The notes: generated by a model from the letters alone, not told the origin. Positions 22,397 through 33,860 are shown, counted from the first letter of the stretch. The stretch: 64,000 bases of DNA from Aplectana chamaeleonis (GCA_029168955.1 JAPDOI010000717.1:236679-300678), one strand, 5' to 3'. A program made the numbers and translations.

Positions 22397-25300
22397 CTAT
22401 ATAAACAGCAAGACAATGTATAACTTTACAATCACTAAGATGGAACAACTCACCAATAAAGAACTGTAGCGTCTTCCAGCGTTTTTTGTCGAGGAGGGAG
22501 ACAACCCAGCCTTGAATCTTCTTCTTGAACGTGTCGATTTCATCCTTTGACTTGCCTTCTTTTTCCATGTGATCAACAACCTTCTTCATGAACGATTTCA
22601 CGTACGATTTAAAAGTTGCCTGGTCTTCATAGCAGTTCATTTCCTAAAGAAAACTTATTCACAATATCTCATATTTTCAAAACATTTTCGAGCTGTTTGT
22701 GATATTAGGCGGGTCGTAGAAAAAGCACGCACTTACGTCGACAATTCGACCTCCCCGGGCTTCCAAATCCTTGGGGGAAAATCAAGGAACGTTTATCAGA
22801 AGTGTTAGCATTGATGAAAATTGGGCAAAAACGGGATGGCAGTGCGACTTTGTGAACTGCTGACTTGGAACAACTTGCCTGCAGAAATCGCTGACGAAAA
22901 TTACGAAGTAGACTGACTATCCCAGTACGATCTCAGGTCACTACAAGGGACGAGTGAGCGTCCACTCTGATCACCAGGGGTATTACTCTTCATCTAACGT
23001 AACGGGTTGTTCCAGCTTGTTTTGCTTTTCTTTGCGCCCAGAAGCAGTGGTCTCAGGTCTCTTGAGACAAGAGGTCACCTGATTTGAAACAAATTTCTCT
23101 GTAAAAGGTTCATTTTTGTTCCCTTCTCAATTCTGTCATTGTTATGCATCCTTTTTTACTTTAACAAAGAATCTCACTCACATAAGTATCCTCATACTTC
23201 AAGCAGTTATGTCCCGGTGTGTGTGTGTGTGTGAACGGAAATTAGTCATGTCGTTAACATTTGTGGCAGGGGAAATGGCCTTGCCGGTACATCGGCGGAA
23301 GCAAAAAAGTGGAAGGGTCGATTTGCCGGTGCCACCGCGGATAAAAAAGGCACGCGACGCAGCCGCTCGCACAGAAGAGGATGAACGGCTCATGAATTAT
23401 CATAGAAGTCCATGCTTTTCGTTCTCATTTTACTTTCATTCAATCGCCCGTTGGTCTCTTTTTTCAAATGTTCGTTTCTGTGCCCTAACCTCGCCATGTG
23501 CTCCCATTCTGACCGGTTGGTTTGCAGCTCTCAGCGTAGCGAAATTGTAATAGATGAGCGCTTAAGCTTATGCTCCAAGTAAGGCGAAAGGATAATTGTT
23601 TTCCAGGAGAACGCTCTAGACATCTTTCTAAAGTGTCAAAGTCTTAGACGACATGTAAATAATCTATATAACAATTTTTCTCATGAAGTCATTTCCATAA
23701 GAATTTTGTCACAAAACTACTTCTCTTATATGATAATGATACGCGGTGCACTGCCGATATACGAATGGAGGATTATAGCTTTCCCTCCTCTTGACGATAC
23801 AAGTGAACTGTTTCTGATCCCTTAGTTGGTCGTTTTTTGTCAGGAAAAGAGAAAGGAAAAAACACTTGGATTAGGCATTGTGGAAATACAGCAGCAGTAC
23901 TCACATGGGTCATTATACCACCATGCGAATTGTGAGGAAGGCTAGTATGCCGTTATCAGTGTGAGTATACTTGCCCATACTCGAGTATGAAATCGGCGAC
24001 ATCCACTTTTTTTGGGAGCCCGAAAAGAGCAGATTCCAGACTGAGACGCGATCTTGATGTTCCTATGGCTGTAGAGAAGAGCCACCCTCCAGGTATATCG
24101 ATTGGTAATGGTCCCATGTTTGAGTGTTTCTAAAAGCTTCATTTGGGTAATGTCAGCATCACACGCACAAATCGTCAGCAGCAAACTCCACATACGAAGT
24201 TGTAACTCTCCCGGAATCTCTCAAGGATTGCGTTGAGGAACGAGTTCTCAACTAGCTGAACCTCGCGATGCTCCTGGATGTTCAGAAGAGTCAATCCATT
24301 AAACGTGTTCTCAATCGTCAAAATGACCGAGTAGTTGCCGGAAACATGAAACAAGCTGTTGCCTCTATGGTAGAGTCAAAAGCAATCAAGATGTGTACAA
24401 GAAGAAGATTAACGAAGATGTTTTGAAACCTTGGACGCAGTCCCATTTTGGAAATCGTCGTTGGTGCTTCCAACAGGACAGTGCACCTGACACAAAGCAG
24501 GACTCGTACAAGACTGGTGCCGCCGCGAATTACCCCACTTCATCGCTCATATGGATTGGCCTTCGGACTCGCCTGATCTGAATCCTTTGGACCTCTCTGA
24601 ATGGGCCCTTATCGAAAAGAAGGCCTGCTCTATTCACCATCCAAATTTGGACTCATTGAAAGCCGCTCTCACCAAAGCTTGGGACGATTAAGGGGGAAGA
24701 AGGGACGGAAGGGGTCGTAATTTTCATGCCGGTAGCAACCGGCATCGAAATTAAGAGCAATGTCGCAGCAAAATGGGGAGGTTTGAGAAGGATATCCGGG
24801 AAGTTCAACTCTGCCGAAAATTCCACGATTGAATTCGACGGCGGAGTTTTCGAGTCAGGGAAAGGACACTTTGCGCGCCATCAGGGAACTCAATTAGATT
24901 AGATTTTATTAATACAGTTAAGACATTGTGAGAAAAAAAGGGGAACAAAATTACAATCCAGCCATACCGCAAAAAGGGCACATGGAATGCAACAATGGGA
25001 TGCTAAATGGAGAAAAAAATCTTGAAATTATTTGCCTTCAAGGAAACCTGTTGAACACGCATCACTAACTGCTGAGCAACTTGGCTTCAGCAAAACGTTT
25101 AAAACACGACAATGTGTTCATATGTGCAGTGTTCTGCAACAACTGGCTGTAAACTTTAGCTGCTCTATTAGCGAAAGCATGAGCAGCTATTTTAAATCGT
25201 GCTCGGGCTGTGAAACCCTTGTACTGCTCTCCTCTCGTTCTAGTTCGTCTTAGATGGAAAAACTGTTGGAAACCAATCTTGATTCTTCCGTTTATCAATT

Positions 25301-28300
25301 TGTAGACCATACAAGCATCAAAAACTTTCCTTCTTAATTCTAACGTAGGCAAGTTGAAACACCTATTCCGAAAATGGGATCTCGGAATTCTGTTATACAG
25401 AAATCCGTTCTTCCTGATCAACAGCTTTCTAGTGAAGCTATTCTGGCATTTTTCGAGCTTTAGGATATATCTTCTATTACAAGGATTGAAAACAGCTGTT
25501 CCACACTCCACTAACAGCCGAATATAGGTTTTATATGCTCCCAAAAGGACGTGTCTATAGAAAGTGCCTTGAACAAATGAAATGTACGAAGGTGGACCCT
25601 GCTTAGGATATTCTGAATATGACCGGAGAAGTCTTCTCAAAAAGGCACCAGCTGCCCAGGTTTCAAACTACCGACCTATCAGCTTAACTTCCTCGGTATG
25701 TAAAGTTCTTGAAATCATTATCAAAGACAGTATTCTCTCCCACCTCACATCGAATAACCTTCTCTGTCCCACACAATATTGTTTTCTGCCTAGTAGATCA
25801 ACACTGTCCCACCTAGTATCATCGTTTCACGACTGGTGTTTAGCTTTGAACGAAGACTGCCAGACAAATATTGTGTACATCGACTATGCCAAAGCTTTTG
25901 ACACGGTCAGTCATTCTAAATTGCTTCTCAAACTCGAGGGGTACGGCATTTGCGGAGACATTTTGAAGTGGTTGGAATCCTTTCTGACATCTCGTGATTT
26001 CAAAGTCAAAATTGGCAACTTTTGTTTTCTTTTTTTTTGACAACTTTTTTTTTCGAATTGTCTAGCACATGTAAGCTTTTCGCTGATGATCTCAAAATAT
26101 ATAGCCCTCTTCGAAATCCCGCTATCGATTTTCACGAACTTCAATGTGACTTGAATCGGCTTGCCGACTGGTCCAAACAATGGCAGTTGCAGCTATCTGA
26201 GGAGAACGTGTGCGCGAGACTATCAGGGACCTGGGTGTGCTCATTAGCACCGACCTCCGGTGGGAATCCCACTGTAAAGAAATCTCGAAAAAAGCTTCTC
26301 GTGTGGCTAATTGTATACTAAGGTCTCTGCAACACCCCTGCCTCGAGCATTATAGGAAAGCATTCATTGTCTACTGCCGGCCATTGTTGGAATACTGCAC
26401 GCAGGTTTGGTCACCATCTTCGGCTGAAGATGACGAAATCGTTGAAAACATGCAAAGACGATACTCAAAACGCGTTTTTATCAAATTATTTCCTGGGCGA
26501 CAAGTGCCAGATTATAAGACTAGATTAAAAATGTTAGGGATTGAAACCTTACGATACAGGAGAGCTGAGTTTGATCTACATTTATGTTATAAGATAGTTA
26601 TGGTTTTAGTGACATTCCTTTTGAGAGCACTTTTGCGTTTACTCGCCACTGTGCTCGCTCTCGCCAATACGGTTTCCAGCTCGAACGTGCATTCACCACA
26701 AAATCCGGCGTACTGCATTCCTTTGCCTACCGGGTTATACGAATTTGGAACAAATTGCCTCTGGAAATTGTCGAAGCAAAAAACTTTTCGATTTTCAAAT
26801 GTCGCCTGTCCAAGTTTGATCTCAGATCAATACATGGGAAAGACGGCCATTCATTTGGTTAGAGCTTCAAGTTCAGAGTGCTATCACTTTTACGAGTCGT
26901 TTTACGTGTGTTTTCCTACTTGTCTACCTGTTTACTTGCATGGGTAGACTACCTCAATTCATTCATTTCTTTTATTTTATCGTACATGTGAAGCAACTAC
27001 TACCTCTTCACATACACGATGCATGTTTCTTTATTGCAAAATAAAGCGATTGATTGAAGTCTAGCTTGTGATCATACATGAAGCCCAATCGTCATAACGT
27101 TCCTGTTATTACTACTTCTGCTATCTCGGGCATCATCAAATCGCTGAAGAATTCGAGGGCTGAAGGACCAGACGGCATTTCAGCTATTCATCTTAAAGAC
27201 AGTCCAGCCTCAAAATCGATTTTTCGTTTTTCCGCCTATTCTGGAGAAAATTTCACGCTGATCACAGTGGTGTCTCCAGAATCTCTCCGAACATAGTACG
27301 AACGGAGTTAAGGCTCCTCACAAATTTCGATTTTGAACGGCTAGAAGTTCTCAGACGAGTTGCCTCGGGCCTGTATATTCTCGTTATTCGCAGCCATCGT
27401 TCTGTAGCAGGCCACAATATAAAGCCAGACCGAAAACAAATAGAAGAACATAGGCTTTGAATAAAATCATTCGCGCGTCTCTTCCCTATTGAGGTCGGAA
27501 ACCTCGCGGTGGGCGTTACCCATTGTTTCTTTCAAAGGGGGCGTGGCCGAATTTTTCCTAGCTTTTTCTCGCTTATTTGAGCGAAATGAGGTTTCGCGCT
27601 TGGCAGGGTTGCTATAGGCGGCGACCGGACCATAATATCAAAAATTACCTCTGAGGTTGGACTGTGCCTTTAAAGGCAGTATTCACGATAAAAATAGATT
27701 TTCCGGTTTTTCTCCTTGTGCCCTTAACTGTGCCTTTAAGCACCTGCCGGAGCAGTGTATGGAACTACTCAGTGACCTCCTCTACTCATGTTTCAGCACT
27801 GGTATCATTCCTGCACGCTGAAAACAAGCTATTGTTCTTCCCATTCTCAAGCCAGGAAAACCGCAAGAGAAAGCAACCTAACACCGGCCAATTTCCCTAC
27901 TCTCCACAATAGCTAAGTTAGCGGAAAAAGCCATCAATCCGCATCTCCAAGAAGCACTGCAGCATAACGTTTAGTTCAGTTCCGCAAGCGCGTTCAGTCC
28001 TCATTATCACAATCGTAGAAGAGAAGCGGTTGTTTTTAAAAAAAATTCAACTATGAAAATGAAGAAATCATTCTCAAAACAACCGCTTCGCTTCTACGAT
28101 TGTGATAATGAGACTTTGCGTACTGAACGCGATTGCGGATATGAACCTTACATCAGCACGGCTTCAAAAAGGCACACTCCACCATCACGGCGCTGACGTC
28201 CATAACTGAACACATCATTGCCGGTTTTAACATGAACGCCCCTGCCGGGAAAAGTCTCGTCATAGCAGTGGACCTGACTGCAGCATTCGACAACGTCAGC

Positions 28301-31300
28301 ACTCCTCTGCTTTCAAAATCGCTACTGGACTCTGACATACCTGACTGGTGCAAACGTTGGGCCAACAGCTTCATCAAAAATTGCATCTATTATCAATCTG
28401 ATATTCCCGGGCCTCCACCCAGCATCCACTTATGTCTATCTGCAGATGACATCACTATTATTTGCACCGACCCAGTCCTCGACCGAGCTACTGTGAAGAT
28501 GAACAAACACCTTTGCAGCCTGGCCAAATATCTTGAATCGAAGCAACTGAAGGTCTCTGCAGCCAAGTCCAGCGTTACTCTATGCACTACTGCAACGGCT
28601 GAGCACCAACTTCATCCTAAAAAATTTTGGGAAGGTAATCAGCTGCCCTTGTCCAAGCATCCTCGTCTACTTGGAGTCTTTCTTGATCCCTCATTGCGTT
28701 TCCATGAAAACACTCGTATCCGAGCTGCAGCAGCCAACAACGCGCAACAACATCCTCCGTGCTCTGGCTGGCACCTTATGGGGCAGCACAAAGGAGGTTC
28801 TACGCACTACGTACAAGTCCATGATACAGCCAACTCTGGAATATGGAGCCACAATATGGTCTAGACACTTGTCGGACGCCTCTTGGAGCAAACTACAAAG
28901 AGTTCAAAATACAGCTTTCCGTGTCATCACAGGCTGTCCAAGATCTACACCTGTATCGCACCTTCATCACGAATAAGCATTACTTTCAGTGAAGCAGCAC
29001 TGCCAGTTGCAGTCAGCTGCAGCAAATGGAGCACACCAGATTTGTAACCGAATACTTGTCCTGTACTCCTCCTAACCCCATCCTTAGTGACGTGCCGCCC
29101 AAGGTCGATGACGGTGAGAAGAACCTGCCCAGGCGCTCTCGGGCGACTTTGGCGGGCCTACGATGCGGTCATTCTTCGTATTTCGTATGTCCTAACTGTC
29201 AATGTACAGGACATGATTCACTTCATTTATTTTCATGCCCAGCAAAACCAACCTCTCTGTCTGCTCGTGATATGTGGAAGAAGCCGTGTGACGTCGCCGC
29301 CTTTTTGCGCCTATGAGAAGAAGCTCCGCTGTGGCTGATAAGAAGAAGGAGTGCTGCCGAGATGTCGTACGTTCGTGCCGTGGCAGTGTGGAGGAAAGAA
29401 GACCATCTTCCTGCAAACCGACGTCAATCCCTCCGCGGAAAGGGTTTTTGTCATGGGAGAGGTGCTGACTGGCCGCAGCTCTCCTGAAGATCCTACTGCA
29501 AAGAGCCGCCGTCGAGAGGAACCCAGGACCCGCGAAGAAGAAGAAGTACCCATGTGCCACATGCGCAGAGATGTCACTTGGAATGGAACCAACGTCCAAT
29601 GTTTTGGTTGCCAAAGGTGGGTGCACTTCTCTTGTTCGGGTCTCAGTTCTGTGAGGCACCACGATTCTTTTTTTCGTTGTATTGTGTGCTCCGCCTCCAA
29701 TGACTCCAATTCCTCATATACCAACCGCCCTCTCTCTATTGTACACATCAATCTCAACGGCCTTCGCGCCAAGCTTTCTGAATTATCTCTCTTTGCCCGT
29801 ACTCATCACCCGGATGTTATCATGGTTCAGGAAACCAAACTCTCTCCCTCTGCTACCTCTCGACATCCAAACATCCCGGGCAATACTGCATATCATACTC
29901 CTAGGTCATCTCAAAGAGGCGGAGTCTCTACTTTTGTTCTGTCCTCTCTTCCCTCTCACATTATTCCAAACACTCCAGTGGATGGCACTCTCGAATACAT
30001 CCCCATCCATCTACTTCCAAAAACTCCACTTTCGAAGAAGAAGTCAGGGAAAGAAGCAGCGTATGCTCTGGGAGAGCATTTCTTCATCACTCGGACGACA
30101 AGAGGGAAGCAGAATAGATCAACTGTTAGAGAACGCTGTAAGCTGGCACTCATGGATGAAAACGATGCAATCACACCAGCGCATGTGGAGAAGGTAATTA
30201 AGGAGATGTGTAATTCAAAGGTAGTAGGACCAGACGGTTTGGAATTGTGAGCTATGTTTTGGACGACTTCAATGCCATGAAACCTCAGCGAACCGTAGGT
30301 GTAGCTCTCGACCTAACGAAGGCTTTTGACACTGTAAACTTGGGCATTTTGTCGGAGAGCCTGTCAAGGTCTACCATTCCGCCCTGGCAGAAGCGGTGGA
30401 TAACCGCCTTCACAAAATGACGTCGGGCAAACGTGCTATTTCAGGGTCACGTCTCTAATAGCATTCCCATTGCTGCCGGTGTTCCTCAAGGAGGAGTTTC
30501 ATCGCCTGCTGTTTTCAGTTTACATCTCGAAGACCTGCCCGTTCCCCCCATCAAGACATTCGCGGATGATATCACTATGCTCTGCTGGGATCGCGACATA
30601 AATGTAGCCGCCAACAAGATCAACGACTACTTGATTGAATTGAAATGCTTTCTCGATCGCAAAATGCTCACGATCTCCGCTTCCAAATCGTCCGTCACTG
30701 TTTTTACTACTGACCCGGCGGAGCACAGTGCCCATCCCATGGTGAAATGGGATGAAACTCGCTTGCCGGCCGCCCGTTTCCCTAAGCTATTCGGACTCGC
30801 GTTGGATCCTTCGATGAAGTTTCATAAGAACACAGTGCAAAAGCATGCAGCGGTGCAAACACAACTCAACGTCCTACGTGCCCTTGGCGGAACTTCGTGG
30901 GGGGGGGCAAAGAAACTATCCTGACCACGTACAAGGCCATAGTACAACCTGCCTTGGAGTGTGCTGCACCAGTCTGGCAGCATTTAGTATCGGAGTCAAA
31001 GTGGTCAAAGATGCAGCGAGTTCAAAATGCTGCTCTTCGAATAGCCACGGGCTGTGCGAAAAGCTCTCCAATAGAGCATTTCATTTACACGCCGAGGCCC
31101 GGGTAATAACAGTGAGAGACCATTGCCAACTGTACATAAACATCTTAAGGCAGCCAAATCATCCGTCGCGAACCCGTGAGAGAGAGATGTATAAGAAAGC
31201 CGTTTGCTGATGCTCCCACTGAAATCAATACAAAGAGGTAGACAAACGCACAACAAAAACGCCTCCGTATCTTGCGTGCGGAGCATACCCAATTCGACAA

Positions 31301-33080
31301 GTACCATAGCTTGGCATATCAGCCTGATCTTCCCCCCTCGTTCCATCGGCGGAGAACTCTCCACTCAACTTATTGCCAATCAACCGTCTGAAGGGATAAC
31401 ACCGCCCTGTACACCCTGCACCAAGATATTTTCGAATATACTCCTAGACCTTTAATATCATTGAAGCTGTTGGCAAAAAATCAACGCCAAAACTTGTAAA
31501 AGATACAAAGTCGAAAGGCGGAAACGCTTGCGGATAACTCAGCTACCTTGTGATAGCTTGCGAGAGCCTCCTTGATAACTTATTAAGACGGAGGCGAACC
31601 AAGAGAAAAAAGTTGCGATTTCAGAGCAATGAAGCCAGGAGGGGTGCAATAAAGGTCACAACGAAATTTCGATTTTAGCGAGTTTCTCCTCCCTGGGATG
31701 TGCCAGAAAACAAACTAAATCTACGACCTGAGATGATCCTGTGAAACTGGTCCTCCCTCACCTCTCCTCTTGTTGGTGAAGCAATTGTCTACCAACAATA
31801 AAGCACTGGAGATTCAGCCGAGCTCCAGGCTTGTAGGCTTGTGCTGATTTGTTGCATATTTCTGTTCTCGCACGCTTTGCTCGTTTCAAAAAAAATTGAC
31901 TTTGAAGCACTACTATAAATTCAAAAAAAATGAGTTTCGTAGTGCTGTGGATAATTTCAGTTGAATCAGAAACTAACCTACCATAAGCTTGTGGTTGAGG
32001 ACGATATCGATTCCGCGTTCCACATGATCATCGGTTCCATCATCACCATCCTCACCTTCGGCTGAAGGATTGGCTCCCGCCAACATGATTTCTCCTTCCC
32101 TCCGAACGACGTGTTTGCCTTTGAATTCGTACACGAGGTCATCGACGAGCTTCATTGGAAATGAGTCAGACGACAGTTCATCATCTAAAAAGAAGTATGA
32201 AATGAATTACTGCATGAACAAATACGGAACGTAACCCCGCCGCAGTTGATCGATGATCGGTTCGACCCCGGCTGACCTTCAACCTGTCGATAGCCATTTA
32301 TACAACGTCCCAAACGAGATGGCAAGCGAAGAGTCCATTGAAGCAGCGCTCGCTCTGCGTCTGACATTTTTGGATTACGGTAAGACTTCGGTTACGCAAA
32401 TCACGCAGCACGTCTTTCCCAATCGCGTTCAGTCCGCAAAGTCTCATTATTACAAGAAGCGAAACGGTTATTTTGAGAATGATGTCATTTTCATAGTTGA
32501 ATTTTTAAAAAACAACCGCTTCGCTTCTACGATTGTGATAATGAGGACTGCACGAGATTGCGGAACTGAACTCAGCTGGCAAATCTTCTCGACTACGTGC
32601 TTCGCTAGAGTGCCGGAGAAGTCTTCCATGTATGAGGGGAAAGTTAGGTGGCTCTGGCAGTCACATGAAATACTTTCCTCCTAAATTGATTTTCCACGAC
32701 TAGACTCGTCATACAACAATTGCCCACACTGCCTCCGACGACTGTACACCTCAAAGACGCAAAACGCGCTTCTCGGCTCCAGATCACCGGAAAACAGCAC
32801 AGGCTGCTGCACAACTCAAGGAACGTGGTGAAAAAGGAGTTCATGCCCGAAAAGCTCGCGGGATTCGGCGCTCTCATTATGACTCCTCGATCTTCTACTA
32901 TTCAAACCGGCATAACAAAGACGCAACGAGGTCGCAGGCGAACAGGAAACTTCAGCTCCCTCAAGCCAATAATGCCCATATCAAGGTTGGCCTTCTACCT
33001 AATCTTCTCTCCCTACTACATGAACAATACATGAAAAATGTCTCACACTTACCAGTGAATACGTCCTTGAAGATCAGCAT
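22272..33080 (-). CDS. tct-1: TCTP, translationally controlled tumour protein
   Basis: Four exons encode 181 residues: 33080-33053, 32184-31982, 22643-22454 and 22396-22272. All junctions are GT/AG and phases agree (introns of 868, 9,338 and 57 bp). TCTP is a conserved, abundant cytoplasmic protein linked to growth, calcium binding and small-GTPase signalling. Both family signatures are present: LAGANPSAEGEDGDD in exon 2, and FFIGE-RMAEGAGDGQVAIIEY across the exon 3/4 junction. Length equals the C. elegans protein as I recall it. The start MLIFKDVFTD fits the family N-terminus. It lies 162 bp downstream of the P0 stop, on the same strand, so it is probably the second gene of an operon. Intron 2 holds a mariner relic and several LINEs, mostly antisense to the gene; the coding sequence is undamaged. 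Confidence 0.97.
22454..22643 (-). CDS. tct-1: tct-1 exon 3
   Basis: It encodes residues 78-140 (EMNCYEDQ... to LQFFI) plus one base. The acceptor is TTCTTTAG at 22644. It joins exon 2 across 9.3 kb in phase 0. Confidence 0.95.
23217..23233. repeat. (GT)n microsatellite
   Basis: About eight GT units inside tct-1 intron 2. Confidence 0.9.
24230..24690 (+). pseudogene. mariner-family transposase relic
   Basis: Readable pieces include QDVYKKKINEDVLKPW, HFGNRRWCFQQDSAP and, in another frame, WPSDSPDLNPLD followed by ALIEKKACSIHHPNLDSLKAAL. These are the catalytic-core motifs of mariner transposases. The spacing between the FQQD and SPDLNP aspartates looks like the DD34D class. At least one frameshift lies near 24490, the N-terminal DNA-binding half is missing or unreadable, and no terminal repeats were found. 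It is a dead fragment in tct-1 intron 2, antisense to the gene. Confidence 0.8.
24893..25640 (-). pseudogene. LINE 3' fragment (RT C-terminal region)
   Basis: On the minus strand an open frame reads AYKTYIRLLVECGTAVFNP..., the post-RT thumb region. It is similar to [20 protein letters not shown] in the LINE at 38.7-40.3 kb, so both belong to one family. The 3' end near 24893 has an AATAAAATCTAATCTAAT tail, comparable to AATAAATCAAATC at the end of the other copy. The 5' part is missing and a plus-strand LINE begins at about 25641. Confidence 0.8.
25641..27058 (+). mobile_element. LINE, 5'-truncated, RT damaged
   Basis: It begins in the RT finger region (NYRPISLTSSVCKVLE) and includes motif A (IVYIDYAKAFDTV) and motif C (CKLFADDLKIY). 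Between them motif B is missing: about 100 bp has been lost and replaced by a T-rich tract at about 26020-26055. The post-RT region (YRKAFIVYCRPLLEYCTQVWSP) is readable from 26210 to 26750, with further frame changes. The end at about 27058 shows AAATAAAGCGATTGATTGA, an ATTG-type tail. It sits antisense in tct-1 intron 2. Confidence 0.85.
27188..27735. mobile_element. MITE-like insertion in the LINE at 27.1 kb
   Basis: The LINE reading frame is interrupted after TCTTAAAG at 27188 and resumes with CACCTGCCGGAGCAG at 27736. The inserted segment begins ACAGTCCAGCCTCAAAA. It contains the inverted GGTTGGACTGTGCCTTTAA at about 27655-27673 and ends AACTGTGCCTTTAAG. The termini therefore look like CTTAAAG(GC)ACAGT inverted repeats around a TTAA-like site. 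No coding capacity is visible. Confidence 0.65.
27974..28147. mobile_element. palindromic MITE, copy 1
   Basis: The inverted arms include CTCATTATCACAATCGTAG and AAGCGGTTGTTTT. The outer ends are GTTCAGTTCCGCAA and its imperfect complement. The LINE sequence is interrupted at TA on both sides, consistent with a TA duplication as made by Tc1/mariner-type transposases. A second copy lies at 32417-32572 in tct-1 intron 1. Confidence 0.78.
29346..31450 (+). mobile_element. LINE related to the 46.7-kb copy, internally deleted
   Basis: It starts at the tail of the preceding LINE, so the two abut head to tail. It encodes the 2A-like motif RAAVERNPGP (NPGP at 29520-29531), but an in-frame TGA just upstream replaces a Trp codon of the 46.7-kb copy. 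A frameshift then separates the motif from the PHD-like finger (CFGCQRWVHFSC). The endonuclease is cut short near 30030 and the frame jumps into the RT approach (SKVVGPDGLEL). RT motifs A (ALDLTKAFDTV), B (AGVPQGGVSSPAVF) and C (FADDITML) follow with several stops. The end near 31450 is approximate. Confidence 0.85.
31450..31980. other. intron sequence, nothing recognised
   Basis: This part of tct-1 intron 2 shows no ORF homology, hairpin or tandem array that I can identify. Confidence 0.5.
31982..32184 (-). CDS. tct-1: tct-1 exon 2
   Basis: It encodes residues 10-77, from DDELSSDSFP to GIDIVLNHKLM. The acceptor is TTTTTAG and the donor GTAGGT directly follows the ATG at 31984-31982 (phase 0). 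It contains the first TCTP signature. Confidence 0.95.
32417..32572. mobile_element. palindromic MITE, copy 2
   Basis: It is the same family as 27974-28147 but in the opposite orientation, lying in tct-1 intron 1 (33052-32185). It shares AATCGCGTTCAGT, CTCATTAT and the CGCTTCTACGATTGTGATAA arm. The left arm has decayed (ATTATTACAAGAAGCG). Confidence 0.75.
33053..33080 (-). CDS. tct-1: tct-1 exon 1 (28 nt)
   Basis: It encodes MLIFKDVFT plus the first base of an Asp codon and is followed by the donor GTAAGTG. It is too short to appear as an open frame. It was located by looking for the family N-terminus upstream of exon 2. Exon 2 begins with AT, completing GAT. Confidence 0.93.
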
Positions 33081-33242
33081 GATCACTAGTGTGACCCAGT
33101 CTAAAACATTGCATAGAAATCAACAGGATAAACAATACTAGAACAGAGAAAAAACTCGTGCTATATGCGGTCGAACCATGAAAAAAGATGACAAAAACAA
33201 ACAAATAACGTTTATCGTCTGCAACAGATTTAACAAAAACAA
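33081..33242 (-). promoter_or_regulatory. intercistronic region of the rla-0/tct-1 operon
   Basis: These 162 bp separate the P0 stop from the TCTP start. On the minus strand the acceptor ATGTTTTAG ends at 33101, 20 nt before the TCTP ATG. It is the likely trans-splice site for a downstream operon gene (SL2-type in C. elegans). T-rich stretches and GATAAA at 33216-33211 could serve 3'-end formation of the P0 message. Assignment of SL type is inference. Confidence 0.75.
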
Positions 33243-33860
33243 TTAGTCAAAGAGTCCAAATCCAAGATCTTCATCCTCGGATTCCTCCTTCACCTCCTCT
33301 TTCTTCGTCTCAGCGGCGGCGGCAGCAGGAGCAGCAGCGGGCGCAACAACAGCAGCGAATTTGCTCGGGTCTGCGAGATATTCCTTGAGCTGAGCTGCCT
33401 CATTGAAGTTGACATCGGTGACGGCGGCGACTCCGAGCATGTTCTGGACTCCTCTGGCCAGCGAGTGGACAACAGATGCCAGAGTCGGATATTTGATGGC
33501 GAGCGACACGGCAGCAACATTGCGAACTCCGGCCATGAAGCGTCGGCGAAGCTCATCGGTGGTCATATCGAGAACCTCGGGGGTGTAGATGGTTCCATTG
33601 TCATACACTTGCATAACAACCAGACCATACGAGAACGGCGTTATTCCAAGCATATTAAGGAGAGCAGCCTCGGAAGCTCCGACCTTTTCGCCCTCCTTGA
33701 TCAGGTGCACCTCATTCAAAATCTCAATGGTACCCCTCGCGATTTTGGTTGGAATCTGGAGAGCCTGGAAGAACGAGGTCTTCTCAGGCCCCATACCGGT
33801 GTTCTGAGGAGGCAGTTTCACATCACAAGGAGCGATAGCACCAGCCTTAGCAGGAGCACC
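33243..33860 (-). CDS. rla-0: rla-0 exon 3
   Basis: It begins GAPAKAG after acceptor GATTTTCAG and runs to the TAA at 33245-33243. It includes the conserved [19 protein letters not shown] stretch and the acidic C-terminus. The first 12 bases are also present 38 bp upstream in the duplicated acceptor. Confidence 0.96.
   Translation of the reverse strand, partial: GAPAKAGAIAPCDVKLPPQNTGMGPEKTSFFQALQIPTKIARGTIEILNEVHLIKEGEKVGASEAALLNMLGITPFSYGLVVMQVYDNGTIYTPEVLDMTTDELRRRFMAGVRNVAAVSLAIKYPTLASVVHSLARGVQNMLGVAAVTDVNFNEAAQLKEYLADPSKFAAVVAPAAAPAAAAAETKKEEVKEESEDEDLGFGLFD

Larger units (their letters stand above)
27060..29345 (+). mobile_element. LINE, second copy of the gag-nested family, damaged
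   Basis: It follows the LINE at 4667-8125 closely, starting at the EN/RT junction (TSAISGIIKSLKNSRAEGPDG). The same C-terminus ends at 29316 and the GATAAGAAGAAG tail is at about 29345. Two foreign segments are inserted (27188-27735 and 27974-28147). The motif B segment is deleted at about 28386, so KN joins directly to IYYQSDIPGPPP. Another deletion lies near 29010. It is antisense in tct-1 intron 2. Confidence 0.88.
22644..31981 (-). other. tct-1 intron 2 (9.3 kb, transposon-filled)
   Basis: The intron runs from donor GTAGGT at 31981 to acceptor TTTAG at 22644. From 22644 to 24230 I see only a (GT)n run and unclassified sequence. Then follow a mariner relic, a minus-strand LINE piece and three plus-strand LINEs in a row. 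The last about 500 bp (31450-31981) contain no recognised feature. Confidence 0.9.

Noticed and set aside
22272..22640. TCTP as a single 122-codon ORF with an internal ELFHLSDCKVIHCLAVYI segment
   Set aside because: That segment is a 57-bp intron with GT/AG ends that happens to be open; the family signature is restored without it.
23116..23550. 144-codon ORF in tct-1 intron 2 with a Lys/Arg-rich middle
   Set aside because: No family match, crosses a GT microsatellite and low-complexity stretches; no splice context that would make it an exon.
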